A DNA stretch of 22,059 bases, taken from assembly GCA_964529035.1 (NCBI GenBank), contig CAZGUG010000031.1, positions 1 to 22,059 on the forward strand, in the 5' to 3' direction. Below, in pieces: positions 6,823 to 14,022 of the stretch. Positions within the stretch are counted from its first letter, which is position 1. Each line of letters opens with the position of its first letter. The position numbers and the translations under genes were made by a program. Under the pieces are notes generated by a model, which worked only from the letters and a program-made list of their open reading frames with translations, had not been told where the DNA came from and searched no databases. The DNA is from CAZGUG01 sp964529035 (lineage in GTDB: Bacteria > Bacillota > Clostridia > Ch29).

Positions 6823-6850
6823 AAAAGAAGCTTTAACGCTTCTTTTTTTT
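6823..6850 (+). terminator. Terminator of the sigma/anti-sigma/SIMPL operon
   Basis: AAAAGAAGC (6823-6831), loop TTTAAC, GCTTCTTTT (6838-6846), then more T to 6850. Confidence 0.85.
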
Positions 6851-6866
6851 GTGTTTTTGGAGGTTT

Positions 6867-6894
6867 TTTACACATTGTGGTGAAATACTATATG
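6867..6894 (+). promoter_or_regulatory. Possible promoter of polA-coaE
   Basis: TTTACA (6867-6872), 16-base spacer, TATATG (6889-6894). It lies between the preceding terminator and the polA start. The leader would be very short, so this is tentative. Confidence 0.35.
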
Positions 6895-6917
6895 GGAAGC
6901 GGAAGGAAGTGTTTGGC

Positions 6918-9626
6918 TTGAACAAACCCAGAATGGTTATTATAGACGGAAACAGCCTTGTAAACAGAGCCTATTATGCGCTGCCGCCCTTTAGGACCAG
7001 ACAGGGGCTGCCCACAAATGCCGTTTACGGTTTTCTGACAATGCTGTTCAAGATACTGGATGAATACCGGCCCGAATATATCAGCGTAGCCTTCGACAGG
7101 AAGGAAGCCACCTTCAGACATACCGAGTACGCGGAGTACAAGGCGCAGAGAAAGGGTATGCCGGATGAGCTGGCCGCTCAAATGCCGGTCTTAAAGGACG
7201 TGCTGGATGTTTTGGGGATAAACAGGCTGGAAGCAGCAGGCTTTGAGGCTGACGATATAATAGGCACCCTTTCGCGGTACGGCGAAAACCAGGGAATAGA
7301 TGTATTCATAGTGACCGGGGACAGAGATGCGCTGCAGCTTATTAGCAGTGGCGTAAAGGTTATATATACAAAAAGGGGAGTATCGGATTTCCAGCTGTAC
7401 GATATTGATGGGGTGGAGGAAAGGTACGGCCTCAGCCCGGATAAGCTTGTTGACATGAAGGGACTGATGGGCGACAAATCCGACAATATACCTGGGGTTC
7501 CGGGGGTAGGCGAAAAAACCGCCCTTAAGCTTTTGCACCAGTTCGGGAGCCTGGAAGCGGTGTTGGAGGGTCTAAGCCATATGCCGGAGGGAAAACTGAA
7601 GGAGAACCTTTCGCAGAATGTTCAGCAGGCCCTTTTGAGCAAGAAACTGGCTGCCATCCACAGGGATATACCCGTTGTAATAGATACCGGGGAGTGCAAA
7701 AGGCCTGCGCCAAATGCCGAAAATGTTATGAAAAAGCTGTCGGAACTGGAGTTTAACAGCCTGATCGAAAGGGCAAAAAGGCTTTTCGAACCGGAAGATG
7801 CATCTTATATACCGGAAAGGGAAACGGCAGACTGCAATTATATATGTCTTAAAACCCTTGACGATATAGATGGAATACTGGATAAAATCCGCAGGAATAA
7901 ATGTATGGCCTTTGAAATAGTAACCAGCACCGACGACAGTATTGAATTTGAAGTATACGGTATATCCCTCGCCTGGAGCGACAGCGATGGCGTGTACATT
8001 CCTGTCGGGCATGAAGGGTATGCCTTGGATGAAGATAAGGTTTTCAAAGCCATAAAGCCTGTTATGGAAGATAAGGGGATACAGAAACTGGGACATCATC
8101 TTAAACAGGATATTATAGCCCTTGCCCAAAGGGGTATCGGACTGGTCAATTATAGGTTTGATTCGGAAATATTTGCATATTTGTTAGACCCGACAGCAAG
8201 CGGGTATGAACTGGAAAAGGTCGCGCTCAAGTACCTGGGTGAAAATATTGCTGGCATTGAGGAGATTGCAGGCAGAGGCAAAAACCGCACCGAGTTCAAT
8301 CTTATCGAAATGGAGCAGGTGTGCCAATACCTTGCCGCAAGGGCAAGGTGCATGTTCAGGCTCAAAAGCATAATGGCCGGGCAGATAAAGGATACCGGTA
8401 TGGAAGACCTGGTTTACAGGGTGGAACTGCCGCTAATTAAGGTGCTGGCTGATATGCAGCAAACCGGAATAAAGCTGGATAAAAAAGCACTGGAAGAGTA
8501 TTCACAAAAACTTAAGCAGAGTATAAACCGACTGACAGATGAAATATATTCGATTGCGGGCAGTGAATTCAATATTAATTCAACAAAGCAGCTGGGGGAG
8601 GTACTGTTTGTAAAACTGTCTCTGCCGCCGATCAAGAAGACCAAAACCGGTTATTCAACCGACGCCGAGGTGCTGGAACAGCTTAGGGACAGGCATCCCA
8701 TAGCGGAGAAGGTACTGGAATACCGGCAGCTCGTCAAGTTAAAATCCACCTATGCCGAAGGGCTGATAAAAGCTATAAACAAGCACACCGGACGGGTGCA
8801 CTCGTGTTTCAAACAGACGGTTACCGCCACAGGCAGGATAAGCAGCACGGAACCAAACCTGCAGAACATACCCATAAGACTTGAACTGGGTAGGGAGATA
8901 AGAAGGGTTTTTGTCCCCGAAAGCGATGAATACCTGTTTGTATCCGCCGATTATTCACAGATAGAGTTAAGAGTCCTTGCCCATATATCCGGTGACCGGA
9001 ATCTGATAAGTTCCTTTAAGGAGGGGCAGGATATACATACCCGGACAGCAGCCCAGGTATTCGGAGTAACTCCCTTGGAGGTCACACCCGCCATGCGGGA
9101 CAGTGCAAAGGCGGTTAATTTTGGTATAATATACGGTATAAGCGATTACGGCCTGTCGCAAAACCTGCATATTTCACGTAAAAAGGCGGCGGAGTACATA
9201 AAAAGGTATTTTGACAGCTTCAGCGGCGTGAAGAAGTATATGGACCGGGTAGTGAGAGAGGGCAGGGAGCAGGGAATGGTAAGGACAATGCTGGGGAGAA
9301 TACGATACCTGCCCGAGCTGAAATCTGCAAACAAAAACGTAAGGAGCTTCGGAGAAAGGCTGGCTATGAACACACCTATACAGGGAAGTGCGGCGGACAT
9401 AATAAAGCTGGCAATGAACATGGTCTACCAAAGGCTTAGAAGTGAAAAACTGAAATCAAGACTTGTACTGCAGGTTCACGACGAGCTTATTATTGAAACC
9501 CACAGGGATGAGCTTGGGACAGTAAGGAAACTGCTGAGGGAATGCATGGAAGGGGCTGTGGAGCTCAATGTTCCTCTGGAAGTTAAAATGTCGGCCGGAG
9601 AAAACTGGTTTGACGCAGCTAAATAG
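6918..9626 (+). CDS. polA: DNA polymerase I
   Basis: A 902-residue enzyme of normal length for Gram-positive Pol I, acting in gap filling and Okazaki-primer removal. The N-terminal 5' nuclease domain (about 1-290) has MVIIDGNSL, FDRKEATFRH and the helix-hairpin-helix GDKSDNIPGVPGVGEKTA. The central 3'-5' exonuclease-like domain (about 320-500) is degenerate: at the first metal site it reads FEIVT (332-336) where active enzymes have D.ET, and the last aspartate motif reads YLAARARCM. The polymerase domain has motif A (Asp678 in SADYSQIELR), motif B (RDSAKAVNFGIIYG, 727-740) and motif C (Asp855 in QVHDE). Start TTG 6918 is set by GGAAGGAAG at 6901-6909; a longer open frame upstream runs into the terminator. 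coaE follows after 13 bases. Confidence 0.97.
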   Translation: MNKPRMVIIDGNSLVNRAYYALPPFRTRQGLPTNAVYGFLTMLFKILDEYRPEYISVAFDRKEATFRHTEYAEYKAQRKGMPDELAAQMPVLKDVLDVLGINRLEAAGFEADDIIGTLSRYGENQGIDVFIVTGDRDALQLISSGVKVIYTKRGVSDFQLYDIDGVEERYGLSPDKLVDMKGLMGDKSDNIPGVPGVGEKTALKLLHQFGSLEAVLEGLSHMPEGKLKENLSQNVQQALLSKKLAAIHRDIPVVIDTGECKRPAPNAENVMKKLSELEFNSLIERAKRLFEPEDASYIPERETADCNYICLKTLDDIDGILDKIRRNKCMAFEIVTSTDDSIEFEVYGISLAWSDSDGVYIPVGHEGYALDEDKVFKAIKPVMEDKGIQKLGHHLKQDIIALAQRGIGLVNYRFDSEIFAYLLDPTASGYELEKVALKYLGENIAGIEEIAGRGKNRTEFNLIEMEQVCQYLAARARCMFRLKSIMAGQIKDTGMEDLVYRVELPLIKVLADMQQTGIKLDKKALEEYSQKLKQSINRLTDEIYSIAGSEFNINSTKQLGEVLFVKLSLPPIKKTKTGYSTDAEVLEQLRDRHPIAEKVLEYRQLVKLKSTYAEGLIKAINKHTGRVHSCFKQTVTATGRISSTEPNLQNIPIRLELGREIRRVFVPESDEYLFVSADYSQIELRVLAHISGDRNLISSFKEGQDIHTRTAAQVFGVTPLEVTPAMRDSAKAVNFGIIYGISDYGLSQNLHISRKKAAEYIKRYFDSFSGVKKYMDRVVREGREQGMVRTMLGRIRYLPELKSANKNVRSFGERLAMNTPIQGSAADIIKLAMNMVYQRLRSEKLKSRLVLQVHDELIIETHRDELGTVRKLLRECMEGAVELNVPLEVKMSAGENWFDAAK

Positions 9627-9639
9627 GAGGTAGCGGGCC

Positions 9640-10260
9640 TTGTTAAAAATAGGACTTACCGGAGGCGCGGCAACCGGAAAATCAACGGTGAGCAGTATAC
9701 TGAAAAGGCTAGGAGCGGAGATTATTGATGTTGATATGACAGCAAGGAAAGTTGTCGAAAAGGGAAGCCCCTGCCTTGAAAAAATTGTCATGCATTTCGG
9801 GCAGGACGTACTGCTTGCCGATGGAAGCCTTAACAGAAAAAAGCTGGGGGATATGGTTTTTGCGGACAAAGCAAAGCTTGAGAAGCTCAATGCAATAGTC
9901 CATCCCGTCATGGCTGCCAGGGTGAGGGAAACCATTAGAGCGATTGAAAACAAGAAAAGTACCGAGGTTTTGATAATAGATGCCGCCATTTTGATTGAAA
10001 TGGGCCTTCATAAAATGGCGGACTGTGTATGGCTGGTTTGGGCGGACAGGAAAACCCAGATTGAAAGGCTTGTTGCAAGGGACGGTATGTCGGAAGAAAA
10101 GGCGGAAAACATAATAGACTCACAGATGCCGATGGAAGAAAAGATAAAGCTTGCAGACGCGGTGATTGACAATACCGGTACACCCGAAGCCCTTGAAAAC
10201 AAAATCATCAAGCTGTGGGCAATAAAAATAAACATATTGCATACAAGGATGAACAAATAA
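9640..10260 (+). CDS. coaE: Dephospho-CoA kinase
   Basis: A 206-residue P-loop kinase that phosphorylates the ribose 3'-OH of dephospho-CoA, the last step of coenzyme A synthesis. Visible features are the Walker A motif GGAATGKST (residues 8-16), DVDMTARKVVEKG (about 31-43), the lid region LVARDGMSEEKAENIIDSQM (about 148-167) and DAVIDNTGT (about 175-183). The start is TTG 9640, with TAGGAGG at 9624-9630 overlapping the polA stop codon, so the two genes are translationally close and co-transcribed. polA-coaE is a common Firmicutes arrangement, often with mutM between, which is absent here. The 3' end of the gene contains a likely promoter for the next gene. Confidence 0.95.
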   Translation: MLKIGLTGGAATGKSTVSSILKRLGAEIIDVDMTARKVVEKGSPCLEKIVMHFGQDVLLADGSLNRKKLGDMVFADKAKLEKLNAIVHPVMAARVRETIRAIENKKSTEVLIIDAAILIEMGLHKMADCVWLVWADRKTQIERLVARDGMSEEKAENIIDSQMPMEEKIKLADAVIDNTGTPEALENKIIKLWAIKINILHTRMNK

Positions 10261-10266
10261 TATAAT
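10237..10266 (+). promoter_or_regulatory. Promoter for the lytic transglycosylase gene, inside the end of coaE
   Basis: TTGCAT (10237-10242), 18-base spacer, TATAAT (10261-10266), with the -10 lying just past the coaE stop codon. The start codon of the next gene is about 31 bases downstream. Confidence 0.55.
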
Positions 10267-10296
10267 GAAATAGTATACATTCTAGGAGTGTTATGT

Positions 10297-10863
10297 TTGA
10301 ACGGGGCATCCCAAAAACGCAAGATTCTTGTCACACTGCTTATAACGGCGGTTCTTATCGTTGTTATAATAAACAGCGCAACATGGATTATGAGGGCTTT
10401 GTTTCCTGTGTATCACAGGGATCTGATATTCAAATATTCGAAAGAATACCGGGTTGACCCATATCTTGTTGCTGCTGTAATCAAGGCTGAAAGCAAGTTT
10501 TATCATAAGGCGCAGTCCCGGAAAGATGCCCGGGGGCTCATGCAGATATCCCCGGTAACAGGCATGTGGGCTGCCGATATGCTGGGTATTGAGGACTACA
10601 GTCCGGAAAAACTGTTTGAACCGCAAATCAATATAATGATAGGATGTTGGTATATACATATACTCGAGAAGGAGTTCGGGGGAGACCTTGGAAATGTTAT
10701 TGCCGCGTATAACGGAGGCAGCGGTAACGTAAGAAAATGGCTTGCAGACGAACGATACAGCAGGGACGGACGGAGCCTTGATTATATTCCCTTCAGGGAA
10801 ACCCGTGAATATGTTGAAAAAGTGATTTATAACTACAGGATTTACAGTAATCTGTACAGGTGA
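10297..10863 (+). CDS. Membrane-anchored lytic transglycosylase (SLT domain)
   Basis: A 188-residue Slt70-type muramidase domain that cleaves peptidoglycan between MurNAc and GlcNAc with formation of the 1,6-anhydro product. Residues about 8-28 form an N-terminal membrane anchor. The catalytic Glu lies in AAVIKAESKF (about residue 66), followed by the family motifs GLMQISP (about 83-89) and IAAYNGGSGNVRKW (about 138-151). TTG 10297 is chosen because TAGGAGTG lies six bases before it; GTG 10288 falls inside that site. The layout is the standard short form found in Firmicutes near polA-coaE. The gene has its own promoter in the end of coaE, and the nicotinate phosphoribosyltransferase gene follows after 45 bases. 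Confidence 0.92.
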   Translation: MNGASQKRKILVTLLITAVLIVVIINSATWIMRALFPVYHRDLIFKYSKEYRVDPYLVAAVIKAESKFYHKAQSRKDARGLMQISPVTGMWAADMLGIEDYSPEKLFEPQINIMIGCWYIHILEKEFGGDLGNVIAAYNGGSGNVRKWLADERYSRDGRSLDYIPFRETREYVEKVIYNYRIYSNLYR

Positions 10864-10908
10864 AAAAACAAGATGAACCGAACATTATCTGAGGAAGGAA
10901 GGTACACG

Positions 10909-11952
10909 ATGGAAAAAGGCGAAGGGTTTAAAACGCTTAGGGATGTATCCGACTATGAAGTGAACGATGACAGGCTGCTGCATTCCGCCACTCATCAGGA
11001 GATACTGTCAGGGAAAACCACGGATGTGTATTTCATAAGAACTATGGAGATTCTTACACATCTGGGGCTGCAGGACAGGGTTGTCACAGCCGAGATATTT
11101 CCAAGAAAGCCCGGCATAATAGCGGGTGTCCTGGAGGTACTTAATATACTTAAGGACAAGGATATCAAGATTTGGGCTGTAGATGAAGGAGAAAGCTTCG
11201 AGTCAATGGATACCGTTATTAGGATTGAGGGACCCTACAGCGAGTTCGGCACCTATGAGACGGTTATTCTCGGTTGTCTTGCCAGCGCAAGCGGTTGGGC
11301 CACCGCCGCGCATCAGTGCAGGCAGGCATGCGGGGACAAGCCCTTTGTATGCTTCGGGTCACGGCATGTTCACCCGTCGGTGGCACCTGTAATGGAGAGG
11401 GCTGCCCTAATAGGGGGAGCGGACAATGCCAGTTGTATACTGGGAGCCAAACTTATGGGAAAAGAGCCGGTTGGAACCGTACCCCATGCTGCATTTATCA
11501 TTGCGGGGGATACCGTGGAGATAGCAAAGGTCTATGACCGGATATCACCGGAAGAACACGGCAGGATAGTACTGGTGGACACTTTTAAGGACGAAGTGGA
11601 AGAAACCCTGAGGGTGGCAAATGCCTTGGGAAAGAGGCTTGGCGGTGTAAGGCTGGATACGCCCAGTGAAAGGGGCGGTGTTACGCCGGCATTGGTCAGG
11701 GAGGTAAGGGCAAGGCTGGACCAGGAGGGATTTGACAGGGTAAAGGTATTCGTGTCAGGAGGATTGAACCCCGAAAGGATACATATACTGTCCCAGGCCG
11801 GAGCGGATGCCTTTGGTGTGGGAAGCTATATTTCGTCGGCATCGCCTATAGATATGACCATGGATATCAAAAAAGTCGAAGGAAGGGCTATTGCAAAACG
11901 GGGTAGGATTCCCGGACTTATAGATAATAGTAAGCTAAAACGTGTCAGGTAA
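10909..11952 (+). CDS. Nicotinate phosphoribosyltransferase family protein
   Basis: A 347-residue protein of the shorter NAPRTase branch (also called the archaeal-type or PncB2-like group). These enzymes join nicotinate to PRPP to give nicotinate mononucleotide in NAD salvage. Family features include FPRKPGIIAG (about 66-75), YETVILGCLASASG (about 117-130) and FGSRHVHPSVAPVMERAA (about 147-164), which holds the expected catalytic region. Near the C-terminus, FVSGGLNPERI and DAFGVGSYIS form the phosphate-binding end of the barrel. ATG 10909 has GAGGAAGGAAGG seven bases before it; an in-frame ATG at 10873 lacks a comparable site. Which base is used cannot be told from sequence alone. The next gene starts within about 10 bases. 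Confidence 0.88.
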   Translation: MEKGEGFKTLRDVSDYEVNDDRLLHSATHQEILSGKTTDVYFIRTMEILTHLGLQDRVVTAEIFPRKPGIIAGVLEVLNILKDKDIKIWAVDEGESFESMDTVIRIEGPYSEFGTYETVILGCLASASGWATAAHQCRQACGDKPFVCFGSRHVHPSVAPVMERAALIGGADNASCILGAKLMGKEPVGTVPHAAFIIAGDTVEIAKVYDRISPEEHGRIVLVDTFKDEVEETLRVANALGKRLGGVRLDTPSERGGVTPALVREVRARLDQEGFDRVKVFVSGGLNPERIHILSQAGADAFGVGSYISSASPIDMTMDIKKVEGRAIAKRGRIPGLIDNSKLKRVR

Positions 11953-11960
11953 GGGGGGAT

Positions 11961-13586
11961 GTGTTGTTGTCAGCAAAAAGATATATGGCGGTAGCGCTGA
12001 TACTTGTTCTTATTTTATCATCAGCCGGCTGCAAGCCGCAGGTTGACGACCCGGAGGAGATACCCGCAGTCGAAGAAAATCCGGCTGCCGGCGGTAAGAT
12101 TGTGTTTGCCGGGATCGAGCCAAAAACCTTAAACCCGGTAATCAATACCGAAAGAGATGCGCACCATTTTTTAAAACTCATATTTGAAGGATTGGTTGGT
12201 TATGATAAGGACCTTAGAATAAAACCCGTGCTGGCCCGGGATTGGACGATGTCTGAAAACGAGAATTCTATCATGTTCAATCTCAAGGAAGGGCTTAAGT
12301 GGCATGACGGTGCTCCGGTTACTGCGGCTGATGTTGTGTTCACACTGGAGTATATGAAAGCTGTTGAAAACGCCGACAGCCTGTATACAACAAACATTGA
12401 CAGGGTGGTTTATTTCGAAGCCCTGGGCGATGATGCGGTAAGCGTTGTTTTTGACCAATGGTTTAACGGTGCCCTTGATATTATGACCTTTCCGGTACTG
12501 CCAAGCCATATGTATGATTCGCCCCGGGACCTTGCCGAAGGAAAAGTGGAATTTGTACCGACGGGTACGGGACCGTACAGGGTGAAGGAGCATCAGCCTT
12601 ACAAGTTTTTGGGTCTTGAACTCAACCCCGACTGGTGGGGCGGGCAGCCGTATATTTCAGAAATCGAGATGCAGTTTGTAACGGACGAAAGTACCATCCT
12701 TACTTCTTTTAAAGCCGACCAGGTAGATATTGCCATAACCACAAATCCCGATTGGGATATTTACAGGGAGGACGGGAAGGCATATATAAAAGAGTTTGTT
12801 ACCAATAAATACGATTTTGTGGGGCTTAATTTCACAAGGCTCATGTTCCAGGACAAAGCTCTGCGCAAGGCACTGCAGTACGGGATTAACAGGGATAAAA
12901 TAGCTGATAAAGTATACCTTAAACATGCCGAGATAGCCGATACTCCAATTCCTACCCATGCATGGATATATTCGGAGGAAGCATCGCAGTACGAATACAG
13001 TGTGGAAACGGCAAAAGCGGTACTTAGGGAAGCAGGCTGGGCGGACAGGGACAACGACGGTTTGTTGGAAAAGGAGATTGACGGTGTAAAACATGATTTG
13101 ACCTTTACGCTGCTTGCGAACTCGGATAATCCAAAAAGGTTTGAAGCGGCCGGAATGATAGCGGACGATTTAAAAGCCCTAGGCATTGAGGTCAAACTGC
13201 AGGAGCATACATGGGAGGAACTGCTTCAAATAGTTGAAAAAAGAGAATTCGATGCGGTTGTTCTGGGATGGAATCTGGCTAATTACCTGGACCTTTCATT
13301 TGCCTTTCATTCCAATCAGATAGAAAACGGCAGCAATTTTATTTCATACAGCGATGAGGAAATGGACAGTTTGCTGCAGCAGGACTTCAGGGCAAGCGGC
13401 CGGGAAAGGGAAGAAACCAGCGAAAACCTGCAGAAGTATATAGCGGAAGAGCTTCCATATATAAGCCTGTATTTCAAAAAGGCGGCCCTTCTGGTTAAAA
13501 ACAGAATAAGAGGAGAGGTGAATCCCAGGGAACATAACATATTCCTGGATGTAGAAAAATGGTATATTCCGGAGCAGCATCAATAG
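11961..13586 (+). CDS. Oligopeptide/dipeptide ABC transporter substrate-binding lipoprotein
   Basis: A protein of about 540 residues of the SBP_bac_5 (OppA/DppA) family, held on the outer face of the membrane. The signal peptide ends in a lipobox, SSAGC, with the lipid-bearing Cys at residue 24. Family features include NPVINTERDAHHF, LKEGLKWHDGAPVTAADVVF (about 111-130), TGTGPYRVKEH and LRKALQYGINRDKI. It probably captures short peptides, though relatives bind nickel, sugars or antibiotics. No permease or ATPase genes follow, so it must work with a transporter encoded elsewhere. The start is unclear among GTG 11961, TTG 11964 and TTG 11967, all just after AAGGGGGG (11951-11958); spacing favours one of the two TTG codons. 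A tRNA promoter begins four bases after the stop. Confidence 0.92.
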   Translation: MLLSAKRYMAVALILVLILSSAGCKPQVDDPEEIPAVEENPAAGGKIVFAGIEPKTLNPVINTERDAHHFLKLIFEGLVGYDKDLRIKPVLARDWTMSENENSIMFNLKEGLKWHDGAPVTAADVVFTLEYMKAVENADSLYTTNIDRVVYFEALGDDAVSVVFDQWFNGALDIMTFPVLPSHMYDSPRDLAEGKVEFVPTGTGPYRVKEHQPYKFLGLELNPDWWGGQPYISEIEMQFVTDESTILTSFKADQVDIAITTNPDWDIYREDGKAYIKEFVTNKYDFVGLNFTRLMFQDKALRKALQYGINRDKIADKVYLKHAEIADTPIPTHAWIYSEEASQYEYSVETAKAVLREAGWADRDNDGLLEKEIDGVKHDLTFTLLANSDNPKRFEAAGMIADDLKALGIEVKLQEHTWEELLQIVEKREFDAVVLGWNLANYLDLSFAFHSNQIENGSNFISYSDEEMDSLLQQDFRASGREREETSENLQKYIAEELPYISLYFKKAALLVKNRIRGEVNPREHNIFLDVEKWYIPEQHQ

Positions 13587-13589
13587 GTA

Positions 13590-13618
13590 TTGACACAGCG
13601 GCCCATAGTTTATATAAT
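13590..13618 (+). promoter_or_regulatory. Consensus promoter of tRNA-Leu(GAG)
   Basis: TTGACA (13590-13595), 17-base spacer, TATAAT (13613-13618): a perfect sigma-A match, 32 bases before the mature tRNA. Confidence 0.9.
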
Positions 13619-13650
13619 ATTATCTGCAATTCAAATTGAAAACTAGTTAA

Positions 13651-13737
13651 GCCGTGGTGGTGGAATAGGCAGACACGCTATCTTGAGGGGGTAGTGAGCC
13701 ATCGCTCGTGCTGGTTCGAGTCCAGTCCACGGCACCA
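13651..13737 (+). tRNA. tRNA-Leu, anticodon GAG
   Basis: It starts GCCGTGG and ends CCACGGC, discriminator A, encoded CCA (13735-13737). The anticodon arm CTATC-TTGAGGG-GGTAG gives anticodon GAG, reading CUC and CUU codons. The T arm GGTTCGAGTCC and the long variable arm identify a class II leucine tRNA. It is an isolated single-gene unit. Confidence 0.96.
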
Positions 13738-13740
13738 TAG

Positions 13741-13773
13741 AAATACCAAGGGTCTTAGGCCCTTGGTATTTTT
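13741..13773 (+). terminator. Terminator of tRNA-Leu(GAG)
   Basis: A 12-bp perfect stem, 13741-13752 with 13760-13771, loop TCTTAGG, T-run to 13773. Confidence 0.88.
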
Positions 13774-13781
13774 CTGTATTT

Positions 13782-13810
13782 AGACAGGGGGACAGACAGG
13801 GGGACGGTTC
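13782..13810 (+). repeat. GACAGGGGGACGGTTC repeat, left side of the gap
   Basis: AGACAGGGGGAC (13782-13793) is followed by CAGACAGGGGGACGGTTC (13793-13810), so the G-rich unit begins twice in tandem. The second copy is cut off by the N run. The same 18 bases occur at 13911-13928. Confidence 0.85.
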
Positions 13811-13910
13811 NNNNNNNNNNNNNNNNNNNNNNNNNNNNNNNNNNNNNNNNNNNNNNNNNNNNNNNNNNNNNNNNNNNNNNNNNNNNNNNNNNNNNNNNNN
13901 NNNNNNNNNN
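13811..13910. other. Assembly gap of 100 N
   Basis: Exactly 100 undetermined bases, the conventional filler for a scaffold join of unknown size. Both edges lie in the same repeat, which explains why assembly stopped here. The real distance could be much shorter or longer than 100 bases. Confidence 0.98.
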
Positions 13911-13936
13911 CAGACAGGGGGACGGTTCTGCTGTCT
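13911..13936 (+). repeat. GACAGGGGGACGGTTC repeat, right side of the gap
   Basis: CAGACAGGGGGACGGTTC (13911-13928) repeats 13793-13810 exactly. This copy goes on to CTGTCT (13931-13936), which pairs with AGACAG (13912-13917), so the full unit is a hairpin with the loop GGGGACGGTTCTG. It is a small palindromic interspersed repeat; the core GGGACGGTTCT recurs at 22035. Confidence 0.8.
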
Positions 13937-13951
13937 TTTGCATCAGGAAAG

Positions 13952-13980
13952 TTTATTTAACATTTAAAATTGTATATAAT
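13952..13980 (+). promoter_or_regulatory. Possible promoter of the hutU operon
   Basis: TATAAT at 13975-13980 is a perfect -10. At a 17-base spacing the -35 position reads TTTATT (13952-13957), a weak match. It lies 43 bases before the hutU start. Confidence 0.4.
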
Positions 13981-14022
13981 AAGTTTAGAATAGTAATATT
14001 TGGATTAAGGAGGTTTTGTTGA

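Noticed and set aside
7178..7713. Several overlapping minus-strand frames opposite polA
   Set aside because: They lack ribosome sites and family motifs, while the plus strand encodes a clear DNA polymerase I; they are shadows of its codon use.
11274..11537. Plus-strand frame inside the nicotinate phosphoribosyltransferase gene
   Set aside because: It lies out of frame within a well-supported gene and has no ribosome site of its own.
11961..13586. Complete oligopeptide transporter operon
   Set aside because: Only the binding protein is present; a tRNA unit follows directly, so no permease or ATPase genes belong to it here.
13782..13936. Possible CRISPR array at the G-rich repeats
   Set aside because: There are only two or three short units, with no regular spacers and no cas genes nearby.
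13755..13943. Minus-strand reading frame through the N run
   Set aside because: It is made mostly of undetermined bases and repeat sequence.
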